Program-made: the position numbers and the translations under genes
Shown here: one piece after another, positions 37,701-48,948 of the stretch
Layout of the letters: every line of letters begins with the position of its first letter
Position numbering within the stretch: the first letter of the stretch is position 1
Notes under the pieces: model-generated
The model's database searches: none
Seen by the model: only the letters and a program-made list of their open reading frames with translations
What the model was told of the DNA's origin: nothing
Assembly: GCA_037389465.1 (NCBI GenBank)
Contig: JAZARR010000079.1
Span: 248,001 to 312,000 of the forward strand
Reading direction: 5' to 3'
Length of the DNA stretch: 64,000 nt
From: Baylisascaris procyonis
Taxonomy: Eukaryota; Nematoda; Chromadorea; Rhabditida; Ascarididae

Positions 37701-40431
37701 TGAGAATGACCATTTAAAAGTATAGCATACACACACACATCAACAACAACTGCGTTTGATTCCACCAAAACACTACGACAAACAAAAGTAAATGCAGCAA
37801 GCTGTAACCAGCTCGTGAACTGAACTCACTGACTATTTCTACTTTTAACATATCTTCTTATGTTTATCGACTGATCTACCGACTAAGGGAACTTGAACAT
37901 ACTAATTAAAGAACAAAAGGAATGGCTCGTGGGCAAATACATTAACCCATATCACCTAAGAGAAGGCCTCTCTCGCTCCGTACAGGAAGGAAGGAAAATA
38001 TAGGGGAGAAAACTGCATGGAAAGATGGGATGAAAGGAACGGGTAAGGGGAGCGTCCCACCTAGGTTGGAGAAAGTGAGAGAGATTGACTCGTCGTTAAT
38101 ATGTATATTCCATTTCTTCTTTAGCACAGCGATATTCTTCAAGTGCAAAAAATCAACAAGATATAATGGATCCATTGAATGCGTGATTGAGCCTTTTACT
38201 CAGATGTGAAAGATGCAGCATTTTGTCAAAAAGTGAGCTAAGAATCCTGATTCCGTTCACAGACCATTCGCAATGCAGTTTGGACTTCTCCAGAAATCAG
38301 TTAGAATTTAGAATGGCTGAAATTGTGAGCTGTGTAAGGAGCTGCGGCGAAGGATGAAAAAAAAAACTATGCCGCACAAGTGCATAAAACAATGAACTTC
38401 ATCAATCCGGGGGTCCTTAATTTTCATGCCCATAAAACCAACATAACAAAATACGGCGACATCGCTTTTAAGGAGATGCGAACCGGAGCCAAAAAATCCT
38501 CCGCGCTTTTCTGCATTCTATTCTAGAGTCAGAAATCATTTGTTGGCGGAGCACGCTTCATTTATGCTAGTGGTTACTTCTTAAATATATACCGCATTGT
38601 ATAGCAGCCTCATTAATTGCTACTTTTGTTTATGATCAAGTAAAATTATTCACTCGATTCCCTGCCAGCTTCACTGCACATTCAGGTGGTGCGTTGAACA
38701 TCATGTTGGAATGTCGTAATATGTACAACAGGTAATAATGCTTCGAAACTTGGCTAATGCAGGTGCCACCATTGACGAGAAAAGATGATTTTTTCGGTTC
38801 TTCCGTTTTGCTTCTTCTATCGTCCCCACTGCCCGTTCCAGTTCACCATCGCCACGAAAATAAGAGACCAAATAAATGAGGCGCTTCTGCGAAAAAGGTA
38901 GCAGTCATTGATGTTCGACAATGCAGCATTACATCTGAGAGATTGGAGTGGATGCACCGGAGGGCAATGAAGTAGACGGATAGCGGTGAGGAGGAAACGG
39001 TATTTCTGTCTGCAGCTTTTTAAGAAACTATATTATACAGTACTTTGGGGCAGTATGCGTATCTTTTATTCTTATTCTTACCACAGGACATATTTTACGT
39101 TAAAGCATACCTATTCGGCAGACTGTGGAAAGCAACAGTTGACGGTTAAGCATTATTAGTAGTCTTATCATGTGAATGTATACTGCAATTCCTCCCCCAA
39201 AATGTCACGACATCCCAAAACAAGCAACTGAATCCAGTGGTGCGCATTTAGCTCCTACACCTTCAGCCTTCTGTCATACTCCACCCTTCAAATAACGAAT
39301 CAAACTGCTGTTTCCGAGGCATTTATAATCTGCATGCATAAATTTACATAAATAACGCATATCAGCTACTAGTCTTTCACTGACCAGGACTCGATCACCC
39401 CATCTTCATTCGAAACGCTCGTCTGCGCAGCGCTTTTCAAAACACCATTCAAATCGCTGTGTTATTCTTTACACATTGTTCAATGCGATCCGCTGTCATT
39501 GCTACAATATATGGAATTGGTTCCACCTTCTGCGCCCATACGCTATAGAATATTTGCAGGTATACAGCGTTGTCACAGAAATATCGCGACAAGAAAGCAA
39601 GCATAAAGAGTGTGGCCAAAGAGGGGAGCAGAGGAAGACTTTAATGAATGAGATATTAACATAACGGAAGCAACTAACATATACTCGTTGACGTGAACTG
39701 TAGCGCTCACCAAATCGCAGAAATTTTCTCTTACATTTTCACAGAACCTGAGATCAGAAGCTATGTTAACCAAAAAACTTTCCCACTCCGCCCACGAAAC
39801 TTGGCGCAACAATGCAGCACAGCTGCTCACTCAGCCAAACGACTCTGATCGCAAAAATCGGTGACAAAAATAAACTTCAACAAGTGTGTTCCAAAAATTG
39901 TATATTCATCTCTAAACTATTTTTTTTTTAAATAAGATGATATGCTTTGCAACATGAAATGAATTCAAACCGACCTCAAGAGGTATGCTTGGGGTGGCGT
40001 CCGCACGCTCATCTACAGTACTCGATTCGTCGTCGTCTTGAGAGCCTAAACTGGCTACATCGTCTTCTTCATCATCTCCTGACGACGAAGAAGAACATTT
40101 GCTGAAAACAGTAACGAAACAGGTGATCAAATTTAATTGCCGTTTTACGCCGACAATCAGCAATTGGTCAGAGACCTGGGCGGGCGATCACGCTTTCCTA
40201 TTCTTTTGTTCTCTACTACCAGGTCATCAGAGCACAATACCAAAATGCATTTAGCGATGATGTGAAAGTCAGTCGGCAAGATAAAAGCAAGCTGTCGAAA
40301 TGTAGCCATCGTTTATGACGCATAAATTCAAAAGTGAAATTCTACAGATGCTACTTTTTACCCGCGCATTCGGTAATTAAGCTGTAACTGCTGAAGCATA
40401 GAAAGAAATAGCTCCGATAAAAGGTATTCGA

Positions 40432-40488
<57 letters not shown>

Positions 40489-43400
40489 AAAATAAGAAGC
40501 AGTGACGATTCTGCTGAGGAACCTGTTATGTTTGCGTATTCATCCTAAGCCTGGTGTGCTGGAAGCTGCATAAAGAAACGTTTCTTTGAAATAAAAAATA
40601 ACTAAGGCGTACGTAAATCCTGAAGGGTTTAGCAATATCCGCAGTGAACACGCGAAAGAAAGATCTGCATCAAGCGCAATCGCCCCAATTCATAGCAGAT
40701 TACGGATGGCCCATAATCATTTGGAATAGAGTCTGACGAGGCACCCTCTCAACCTATCCCTCATCCTCCCCCCCCCCCCACACACACACACACAAATGAA
40801 AAGGAAACCATCGAAGTTTTTTCAAAGTGCAGTGGCAGTGCATATCTTTCACATTTTCGGAAAAATTCACTTGAACAAAAGATGCGAAAGTTCTCCTAAG
40901 ACAACTGAAACAGCAAACCTAGTCCTCTTCTTTGCTGCCATCCAGAAACATCCAGATTCTTGTAGGAATTCCTTTCACAAAATAAGAATAGTTAAAAAGC
41001 GTTAGAGAAAATCGCTAGTCCCTTCTCTATGTTCAGCACTTTATCACCATTAAAAAATGAGTTAAAATTTTTGGATCTGCGTCTAATGAATCAGTAACGC
41101 ATTGATGTTACTGAAAGTGCAAGAGCGAGTTCCTGATGGTATTAGGTGCTTATTGCGAAATGCGTGAAAGATGTATTCCATCGATTTGAATAGACATGAA
41201 TTTCACAAAAGAAAAACCAAACTCGTCGGGAGAGTAGTACTTTTGTGGAAAAATGGGAACTTCTGGACCTAGTTTTCTGCAGTCCCGTAAAAAGGAAAAT
41301 TTGGAGAATTCATGTCTTGAAAATTTCTGAAGACTCGAATACATTTTCGCATATACAAATTTCCACCCTCACGATCGAGAGGAATTCTGATTCAATGAAC
41401 AAAGACCGCTCAGAGATAAAGGATGTCAATAAAGACTCGCCGAATACTCGGTCAGAATTTTTCGGCGCCCACCAGTTGACTTGAGGACCAGGCGACCTAA
41501 CGGCCCGATAAATCTTTAAAACTGTGCAGGAGTTTACACGCACCGCCTGCCCCTACTGACCAGCGTGGTGCAATTATAATCGCTTAGTACTGAATTCCAT
41601 CAAAAGCAAAACAAGGCAAATCTGCCTGCTGCAGCGTAATACTCTTAATAAAAGAATTACACTCATTTTCTTACGATGATCAAATAAGCTACAGTTAGTA
41701 TGAACTAAATCTGAAAGATGCGAAAAGCAACCTCATTACCGGACCTTCCTCAGCAAAAAATGATATTCTTCTCGTAAATCACCCATTTGTTTCTCCCTAA
41801 AAAAGTAGCAAGTTTCCATTGCATTACACTGAAATGACGGCCGGTTATTATAGTAACGGTCGCTCCTACCACCTCCAAACACTGACAGCGGACAATGAAA
41901 AGGAATTTCAATAACGAAACGATGAAACGCACTCATCTATGCTCAACTCATCTTAAAGAGCGATGAAAGGCTCCTTTTAAAACACAGTCAAATGATGAGA
42001 AGTCCTGAGGGAGTATAGGTGCAATAACAGAGTGACAATTGAAACCTTATGAGAAGAGATATAAATGTGGCATACCACCAATAGCGCTTCGTATTCAATT
42101 TTTAAAACTGCATTTGCAGTAACTGTGCACAGTTCCCATGCTGCACGATGGATAGGTATCAAGGTGAAAGGTAATTAAATTCAGTTATAAAACAGGCGCA
42201 CTGTCAATTGCTTAACAAAACATAGTGGTCCTTATCTTCTGCCCATTTCCAGCAAATAAGGGCCCATCATGATTTCACTACCTTCTCCGCCCCCCCCCCC
42301 CCACTTCCCTCCCCCCTCTACTTCACCTTCTTAAAGCACATCCCATTCTGGAGTAGCTCAGTGATGATCCTCCTAGTGAATAGTGGCTAAATAAATCAAA
42401 AAGCTTTCTGTGTGAAACGAAATGCAGACGACATCTGACCATGAAATAAACTGAGGCTGCCTGGAGACGGGAATCACAAGCGCAACAATATTTACACGAA
42501 GTGCAGTAAAATGGGAAGTGAAATGCATGCTGCCGATGGTGGCAATATGAAGCTGTACCGATGCTCTATGCTACAATTTAACTCCTGAAGTGCATCACTC
42601 CACTGCAGAGAAAAGGCAAGCGCAAGCGTTCATTGCCCTATATGGTAGTGCACAGTGTATCCTTTGCAAAATTGTCCAATACGTAAATAAATGACGCTAA
42701 AAATATTCGAAAAATATCGCTTGGGAATGTTCCGAAAAAGGACGTTATTTGGTTCCGCGAACAAATGCCTTTCCTGCTTAATCTCCTAAGGCCACGTTTA
42801 TGGCGGCCGTTAAGACACAATAGGCGCTGTGCGGTTCTGGAATTTTTTACACGGTTGTTGAAGAAACAAGCTATTGCTCGACTCCAACAAGAAAAGCATA
42901 TAACCATGCACACCAGAAGAGCAAGTTTTGCGATCACTGCTACACTACAATAAGAGTGGAAATTGTGATTTGAATTTTTTGAAGAATTTCTAAAATTGAT
43001 AGCACAAACAAAAGCCCTTCACAACACGCCTTCCAGGACCACGTTTCACGACTAAAGCCACGATACAATAAACCATGCGATTTAAAAATTTTTCGCAACA
43101 CCTCAAAAATCAGCTGATGTCTGACCTCGCGAGCAAAGACACATCCTTATCTATCACTAAGCACCAAATTTCATGACCACTATTGAACACTCAAAAATTA
43201 CTTCCCAGATGCAATTTCAGAGGCGGTAAAACTGAAAGCGAAATGAACAATTTTATTACCAAGTGAATACTACTATGAGCGAAATGAATGATGCAATAAA
43301 AAGAACTTTTTTTTGCTCACATTCATAAAAGATTGAGTAGAACGTTATGGACAAGTCGACTATCCTGTCTTTATTTTATTTTTTTTCGTTATTCAAAACA

Positions 43401-45566
43401 AATAAATGCGAAATCCCGAGAATTTTTTAAAAAGGTCTGCAACAATTGACAACCGATGCAGAGAAAGGAAATTCTTCAGAAGAGGTGGCAGATTCGGGTC
43501 CTTCGTAGTAAGCAACGCATGGTACATTGCCTACAACAAGCAGCGACCTGTAATGCATTTTATTTAGTGACTTATTGAAGGTTGGAAATTCATCGATCCC
43601 CTAATAATTACATTTTTCCTGAACAAGCGAATTCCCCGACAACACATGAGCAAGGAGGCACGGAACAAAGGAAGAACGACGAAAGGAGCTTTTGTAAATG
43701 AAGACGGCTCTTTGCGCAGCTTAGATGCAGTAGACTGCGCGAAGAATTACACAGTTCTAATGGAGTGAGTTGCATGGTCACCATGCACCTGAATTCCATA
43801 AAGTTTGACACCATGCGTCTGCACCCCATTGAATCCAAGCGATCTAAAATGCTCGATCAGCCCATTCCCCATCCAGCTGTTGGTAGGGATGGTTCGATCA
43901 TACGTTGTCGATGGATGAAAGCTGAAGATCGAAGGTAGAGGAGTCGAGTTAGTTCAAATGGCTGAATTTTACAGCACACCTGTTTATTCAGCCCCACCTA
44001 TAGTTTGTCTCGAAGGGGATGGATCAAGTTCGAAGACGGTTTATGGCTTTAAAATTCTGCAGAAATTATAACAAACGAAGTCGTTTCAACTGAACCAATG
44101 AGGCTTGCATTTGAAGTTTGACTTCTACTAGCGACATTCCAAAAATGCAAAACTGTTATTGAACGCATCATGACATAAAGATGCAAGCCTCTACACAGCG
44201 TGGGCGCATATCACAACGGTGCACTATGCTCAAAACTTTTGATAATAGCTTACTCCTCTATGAATAGTTTATTTCGTCGACAAGTCATTGGTCTTCACGA
44301 ACATGAAAAACACATAGAGATGACGCATACAGCGCACGAGTGTTTTATATCACAGGCACTGTTACGAACTAATAAAGATTAGTGAAGAACTAGTTAATTA
44401 ATTGAACAGCACTGACTTGCAACATGCAGCAACAATTCGATTGCATATTGTGGTCATTTCGGGGCTTGTCGGCAGTTTTAGGGGAGATGATGTTGGTGCC
44501 TTATCATGTTCTTTCAGTTTGGAAGGAGTATTGGTATCACGTTATTTCCTGCTGATCTATGCAGCAGACTATTTGGATATCCGCTCGCCTCCCTGTATTT
44601 ATCTTCCGAGCTTTTTGGAGAATTCGTAATCTGCTAGGTTATCAACCCTAGCCCATTTTTTTAAAATGTTGAAAGTTATGCAGGTGGTTGGATTTTCTCA
44701 AGTTTTGATTGTTCTGATAGTAGTGCTTATCATTTTCTGCAGGATGTATTCGTCCTTATTTGCTCCGGCTAACCTGCAAAAGAATCGAATTTCCAGCATC
44801 AGGATCACTTCTACGACCACTCCTGCGAAGTTATCTGATGGCGAAGGTTATACCAAGACTTCATAATTTCTGCTTCGACAGTTCCAGAGTATGAACTGCC
44901 GAATAGAGAGATACATGCATCGATATGTGAAAACAAAATGTCACTATAAGAGGGCGTGGCATTTTATGTGCTGAAACAATGCGATAACATGAAGGGAACG
45001 CAGTAATTTTTACTTATGGCAATTAGTAATTGGCTGCAATAGTTTTGTTGGAAATAACTTCCGCAAGGATGCTAAACTATGGAACATCACGCTGTCGCTA
45101 AAGTTGCGCATCATGAAGGAAGATTATAGCAATCAAAAGACTAAGGGCGGCATGCAGGATTTCCCTCTCCTAGCGCTGAGACCACCCAAATGGCCTTCGC
45201 AGTTTTAGTGCAAAGTTGCTGGGAAAGTGAAACCGTACTAGAAAGAAGAATGCAAGAAAAAAGTTAATGAACACCGGCTGCACAAATAACTGAAACATCA
45301 CATTGCGCACGCAAACAAAAGCCACCATTCTTTAACAAAATCAGTTACCTTCTTTTGTCGACATTTGTTCGCTCGTCTACTGTTGCAGGCCTTTTGCGTG
45401 TTGCAGCTAGCGTGTTCATTTCATTGAGTGCTACTCGGCAGACACCACCCGTTGCTTCTTGTTCCTCGTCAACCTCACCGATCAACACATTCCTTTCGTA
45501 TCCATCATTTAGTGCCGACATCGTCGCAGCATCACAGCTAGTCTCACCAGTAGGATCTATGGAAAT
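23944..45566 (-). CDS. aptf: AP-2 family transcription factor (11 exons joined)
   Basis: Sequence-specific nuclear factor of the TFAP2 family; nematodes carry several paralogues (aptf-1 to aptf-4) and I cannot say which this is. Minus-strand exons, 5' to 3': 45349-45566, 39975-40101, 37109-37178, 36648-36769, 33869-33967, 30300-30357, 29348-29585, 27521-27639, 26507-26648, 24813-24930, 23944-24153. Phases agree throughout, giving about 506 residues. The last five exons hold the family core: [68 protein letters not shown] and LTHGFG, which form the basic and helix-span-helix DNA-binding and dimerisation region. The N-terminal half is rich in Ser, Tyr, Met, Asn and Pro, as expected for an activation region. 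No Met starts the first listed exon; either MSALNDGY inside it is the start or further 5' exons exist. Confidence 0.9.
24813..24930 (-). CDS. aptf: AP-2 dimerisation-region exon
   Basis: Acceptor CATTTTAAAG, donor ATG|GTCCGT (weak). Encodes [17 protein letters not shown] and later [10 protein letters not shown], matching human ICKEFTDLLAQDRSPL and IQSCLTHFNL. Phase 2 in, phase 0 out. Confidence 0.93.
26507..26648 (-). CDS. aptf: AP-2 DNA-binding-region exon
   Basis: Acceptor TTTTTTTCAG, donor GAA|GTAAGT (strong). Encodes [19 protein letters not shown] then AEYACKKS; human has [20 protein letters not shown] and AEYLNRQH. Phase 1 in, phase 2 out. Confidence 0.95.
27519..27520 (-). other. aptf: GC splice donor of an apparent GC-AG intron (26649-27520)
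   Basis: Homology fixes the reading frame on both sides: the upstream exon must end in phase 1 after ...LVE and the next must begin AAGAGGCG. The only junction that keeps frame places the intron at GCATGT. The nearest GT (three bases further on) breaks the frame. Confidence 0.7.
27521..27639 (-). CDS. aptf: AP-2 basic-region exon
   Basis: Acceptor ATTTGCAG. Encodes [19 protein letters not shown] and [20 protein letters not shown], nearly the human AKSKNGGR-x-LRE-x-L and [20 protein letters not shown], the DNA-contacting basic region. The exon ends GAGG|GCATGT, so the donor is GC rather than GT. Phase 2 in, phase 1 out. Confidence 0.95.
28700..28789. repeat. (AT)n microsatellite, about 45 units
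   Basis: Uninterrupted AT dinucleotide array in the AP-2 intron between 27640 and 29347. It can fold on itself and is likely length-variable. The flanking 28370-29200 has higher GC content than its surroundings and may be an interspersed repeat carrying the array. Confidence 0.97.
29348..29585 (-). CDS. aptf: AP-2 exon with start of the conserved core
   Basis: Acceptor TATTTTCAG, donor AGGAA|GTATGT. Begins [20 protein letters not shown], a Ser-rich stretch, then enters the core at [20 protein letters not shown] and [20 protein letters not shown]. The human counterpart is [20 protein letters not shown] and [20 protein letters not shown]. Phase 1 in, phase 2 out. Confidence 0.95.
30300..30357 (-). 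CDS. aptf: AP-2 small Ser/Pro-rich exon
   Basis: Acceptor TTTGTTTTCAG, donor AAAT|GTTTGT. Encodes [19 protein letters not shown], a linker or activation-type segment. Phase 0 in, phase 1 out, which joins exactly to the next exon. Not conserved enough to prove by homology. Confidence 0.72.
31337..31382. repeat. Short imperfect tandem repeat around ACTAGATCATTA
   Basis: AACTAGATCATTA occurs twice about 15 bases apart, followed by a degenerate third copy (GTGATCATTA). Intronic, no function evident. Confidence 0.75.
32171..32210. repeat. Tandem duplication of a 20-bp unit
   Basis: Two adjacent copies of TCATAGGATTATCACACTA plus one varying base, in an AP-2 intron. No other copies were seen nearby. 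Confidence 0.9.
33869..33967 (-). CDS. aptf: AP-2 N-terminal exon
   Basis: Acceptor CCCTTTCAG directly before ATG; donor ATGGAG|GTAGCT. Encodes [19 protein letters not shown] and ends RGQMGPME. Phase 0 at both ends. Because the exon begins with ATG right after an acceptor, a trans-spliced short isoform could start here. Confidence 0.75.
35220..35460 (+). mobile_element. Probable 3' tail of a non-LTR retrotransposon (RTE-like)
   Basis: An A/T-rich stretch containing AATAAATCTTCAACCAATC followed by short CAAT repeats and a run of CATA-type repeats. Nematode RTE-type elements often end in such short tandem tails. No reverse-transcriptase frame was recognised upstream, so this would be a 5'-truncated copy. 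Confidence 0.35.
36648..36769 (-). CDS. aptf: AP-2 N-terminal exon
   Basis: Acceptor GTAGTTGCAG, donor CATCAG|GTTCGC. Encodes [19 protein letters not shown] and [12 protein letters not shown], a Tyr/Asn/Met-rich segment of activation-domain character. Phase 1 in, phase 0 out. Confidence 0.7.
37109..37178 (-). CDS. aptf: Candidate AP-2 N-terminal exon
   Basis: Acceptor TTTCTATTTGAAG, donor CCACA|GTATGT. In the frame demanded by its neighbours it reads [19 protein letters not shown] then INSH. Another frame ([18 protein letters not shown]) also looks protein-like but does not connect in phase. The AAG acceptor is less usual than CAG. Confidence 0.5.
39975..40101 (-). CDS. aptf: Candidate AP-2 5' exon, acidic Ser/Asp tract
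   Basis: Acceptor CTGTTTTCAG, donor CTTGAG|GTCGGT (weak). Encodes [19 protein letters not shown] then [12 protein letters not shown] and ATPSIPLE. The acidic tract is compatible with an activation domain. Phase 2 in, phase 0 out. Could belong to a different minus-strand gene. Confidence 0.6.
40436..40486. repeat. (AT)n microsatellite, about 25 units
   Basis: Second AT array in the window, in the AP-2 intron between 40102 and 45348, a few hundred bases upstream of the acidic exon in transcript terms. Confidence 0.97.
40768..40795. repeat. Poly-C followed by (CA)n
   Basis: A run of 12 C then about 8 CA units. Intronic simple sequence; a C-run of this length is a common place for sequencing error. 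Confidence 0.95.
42290..42322. repeat. Poly-C tract with C/T-rich extension
   Basis: Thirteen consecutive C followed by ACTTCCCTCCCCCCTC. Intronic, simple sequence. Confidence 0.93.
44684..44846 (+). CDS. Candidate exon: single membrane segment plus start of a cytoplasmic tail
   Basis: Acceptor GTTATGCAG, then an open frame [20 protein letters not shown]: a 19-20 residue hydrophobic helix followed by a charged segment [19 protein letters not shown] and [12 protein letters not shown]. It either ends at TAA (44866) or splices at GAAG|GTTATA, which joins in phase to 46010. An ATG at 44666 is also in frame, so a small protein with a near N-terminal anchor is possible. No family recognised. Confidence 0.5.
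45349..45566 (-). CDS. aptf: Candidate first coding exon of the AP-2 gene
   Basis: Acceptor TATATTTGCAG, donor AGAAG|GTAACT. Open for 72 codons: [19 protein letters not shown], later [16 protein letters not shown] and [15 protein letters not shown]. Joins in phase 2 to the acidic exon 5.2 kb away, making Ser at the junction. An internal Met ([11 protein letters not shown]) could be the start codon. No homology recognised. Confidence 0.55.
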
Positions 45567-46009
45567 CTGCAAATATATTCTCAGAAATCACCTCTTAGTT
45601 TGCCGCGAGAAAGAGGTCAGCTAGCTAGGTTAAGCAGTGTCTGTCTCGAACTTGGGCACTCAAAGAATCTTGGGCATTCGCTGCAAACTCTCCGTAAAAG
45701 CACTTTCATCGGCGCGTAGAATATCGATTTACAATGAAAGGTAAAATGATACATACATGGTCCACTGAAAGTATGCAGGGAAATAGTAAATAAAGCAATA
45801 TACAAACAACATGCGGAAATTACCAGCACCACTGCATCGCCAGCAAATGCGGAGACCAGAAACCTATTTGAAAATTTTTGCTGATTTTCTAAAACGATTT
45901 TTCGTGCATCAACCAGTGGTTCCCATTCTTTTCAATACGCAATCTAGGCGCCGCCCGCAAGGAACATTTTAGAAAAGAAATTTCGGGGAATCCATCCCTT
46001 TTCTCTCAG

Positions 46010-46076
46010 ATTGGATGGAAATGGGAGAAAATGTTATGTATGGAACACATATCAAAGAAGAGGAATCATATGACTG
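46010..46076 (+). CDS. Candidate cytoplasmic-tail exon
   Basis: Excellent splice sites: acceptor CCTTTTCTCTCAG and donor GACTG|GTAAGC. Encodes WMEMGENVMYGTHIKEEESY plus D, an acidic tyrosine-containing segment. Phase 1 in, which fits the membrane exon upstream (the junction codon becomes Asp), and phase 2 out. Product unknown. Confidence 0.5.
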
Positions 46077-46586
46077 GTAAGCCCCGAAGAAATTATAGTT
46101 TCGGATACTTCGTGAGAAGATCCACAGCAAAATGGGTGTCAAAATGCCGCTGAAATTCGCTAACCGAACAAGATAAGATTACACTCCCGATCATTAGGAC
46201 ACGTGCTGAACGAGACAGTAGTAGGAGTAATTCTTTTACCTTCAGCGAATGAAGCAAGATCAGCAGTTACACAATAATTAGGTTGGAAGTCACAACTCTT
46301 GCTGCACTCAGTTTTGATCATTTCTTCCTTCGCATTCACTAGGACTGGCACGTGTGCGGGAGAGGACCTCCATAAAGTTGGAAAAAAGGTCACTTAGCCC
46401 TTGCAAAACTTCCATCCTTACCGCACAGTTCCTTTCTTTCTTCCCAAAAAAATTTAAAAAAAGACCCTTGCAAGCCACTCAATTTTTCGTTACCAATCTT
46501 TGAAGGTAATCGCTCAATAAGAGAACAGAACAGCAAAGAGGAAAATTTGAATGAGTAGCGAAAATCATTTATAGAAGAGCGTTTAC

Positions 46587-46670
46587 GAAATTGCTGAATC
46601 CACAAACATGCCTCGACAGACCAAATGCTTGAAGTATAGCCTTTTCGGATTCCGACCTTCCGGGAAACTT
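46587..46670 (-). CDS. Candidate minus-strand exon, unknown gene
   Basis: Acceptor CATTCTCTGGTGCAG, donor AATTTC|GTAAAC; 28 codons, KFPGRSESEKAILQAFGLSR then HVCGFSNF. Phase 0 at both ends, so it could precede the exon at 45349-45566 of the AP-2 gene. Both strands are open in this area, which lowers confidence. Confidence 0.3.
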
Positions 46671-48769
46671 CTGCACCAGAGAATGAAGTGTGAAAGAATC
46701 ATATGCCGGTTCCGACGTGGTAGAAGTCACCGAAATCAGTGAAGTTAGAAAATTTCCGATGGCGAATTTTCGGAGGTTTCTTGTTTGTTTGTTTTTTTTT
46801 AACTTTTTTCTCAAAATCAGTCACAACGCACAATTTCCCTCCCTTTTATATAGGTCAAATAAATCATACAAAGATGGAATGTTTTAAAATAAAAGCTAGA
46901 ACATTGCAGCTTGTGATAAACCTGATCATTTTATGGAATTCTTCTTGTAGAAGATGAAATTTTGTTCATGAAGTTTTAGAGTAATAGTTTTGATATGCCT
47001 TGGTGGGTTGCGTTTGCAAAGTGCATTATGGTAACGTCACGTCCGATAGTATGTATGTCCAAGCGATGTCCCATCTTGGGAACTAACAAAAGAATAGACA
47101 GGAAATTCAACAGATATGACGCTTGCTATAAAGAAACATTCCAAACTATCTTTCACATCAGTCCATCAAATGCGACAAGAATCACTTTAATGTTGCATAA
47201 AATTAACAGACGTTTTATACTGATTTCGTAAAAAGACTAGTCGTTTGTAGAAAATTTAAATAAGCAGTGAGATCGATTACAAAATGAAGAATTCTAGCTC
47301 GCACATTCAGTTATGCTGATGACTTGCGAAATTAGTTGGTTAGGTCGGCGGAAAGCAACAACGCGTATTCAGCAGCTGCTCTGGCATATCTCTTCTTTCT
47401 TTTTTTTGAATCCATGGGCCTTTGCTGGGACTCGCAAGCAAATCGGCGATGTAACTGCCAAACTGGGGGATTCCTGGTGTTCTGATGCATAAGAAAAGAC
47501 TGAAATATAAATTATGTCTCAACAACACACAATAAATGAGGCGACAACACGACCTACTTCAAATAAAAAGTTTAACGTAGAAATAGGAAGCCGATGCAGC
47601 CCAAACTTCAAATATAGTCGAACATAACTTTTTGGAAAAAACGAATCGGTGCGAAACGTGTCATTGCTAACACACGCCGCTGGCCATGCATCGCCGTCAC
47701 AGTATTGGGTTTTGGTCGTGTATATATGAAAGCACGAAGAACTGCGACCGCGTGAACAGCCACCAATTGAGGCGTTGTGCAAAAATGGAACGCATAAAGT
47801 CGAGTGTCTTACGAGCGAGATCTTTTTGCCCGATCATATACGTTACATTTTAACTACTCTACTGCAATTTGACTGTATGATGGAGAGCAAATTTTTGGGC
47901 ATCTTCAGTTTAAAAATCTGACCCTACACAAATAAATGACTGGGAATGCCTTAAAAAATTTCCTGATTTTCATCGTATGAATAAAGCAAATAATTTAAAA
48001 AGTCGTTCCTCGATTAGGCTGCAAATGCACCTCGTTGAGGCGTGGCAAATCCCCTTAAACAATGCTCCGCCTCTTCACTAAATGCGACGCTTCGCGCCTA
48101 CCGTATACCAGCTGGCGCTCGTAACGACATACGAAAAGAAAGACAGAAACTGTGAAACACCAACTAGAGGCACCAATCAAAGTATATAAAATAGATGAAT
48201 AAAGAGATCAGCAATGAACGTTGGCTGTTCGCAACGAAAAATTTAAGTATAAACTCCTCTAAGATGTCCCTTTTCCTTTTCACTCTTGTCCATTATGACG
48301 AATCGAGTTTTGATAGACCTTGCACTTCACTTCAATGATCACTCACGCAAGCTTCACACATTCATAAAATTAGCTATGAATCGAAACACGAAAGTGTCCA
48401 TCGTACTCACTTTTTACTCGCCACTTCATTGCTTTCGATTCAGTTCCTTGTTGTGTATGTCTAGGCTGACCTGTTTTCCCACAGTAACTTCCTTCTAGTT
48501 TAAAACATATATTTAAAAGCTAATACATCAAACACCTCACATTACAATATACTGTAGAGTCAGCACAGAGGTGCATTGTTATCGATGCCTAATACTGTGC
48601 GAAATGAGGAGTAAAGATGCGTCTCTTTTTGAATCCTTTTGATTACCTAAGGATGTGCATAATTCAGATTTTAACTTTCCTCATGAGAGAATATGAAAAA
48701 TGGGAACCTACGAAAGGTGATAAAACATTCAAACGCACCTAGTAATGTAAGCTGCAATTTCTATGGTGA

Positions 48770-48948
48770 ATGAGCTTAGAAGATATTCATAGTGCACTTA
48801 TATCAGCATCCAAGGAAAAAATTTGTTTGGGGGGTTCTCGAAGAGACTTTATCAGAAGATTGTTATCGGATGCAAACTTTTCAAGCCTCTCCCGGTTGTA
48901 TTGGAATTTTTCCTCTTTTAGCCGTCCTCTCAGAAATTCATTTCTAAG
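48770..48948 (+). CDS. Candidate exon of an unidentified plus-strand gene
   Basis: ATG at 48770 follows an in-frame TGA and opens a 60-residue frame (MSLEDIHSALISASKEK, ending RPLRNSFLR) with donor CTAAG|GTGACT in phase 2. A good acceptor TTTTTCCTCTTTTAG at about 48921 would instead give a 27-base micro-exon in the same frame. Either version joins in phase to the exon at 49566. Confidence 0.4.

Noticed and set aside
46690..46887. Plus-strand frame KESYAGSDVVEVTEISEVRK
   Set aside because: No acceptor lies between the upstream in-frame TGA and the frame; likely antisense of the candidate minus-strand exon region.
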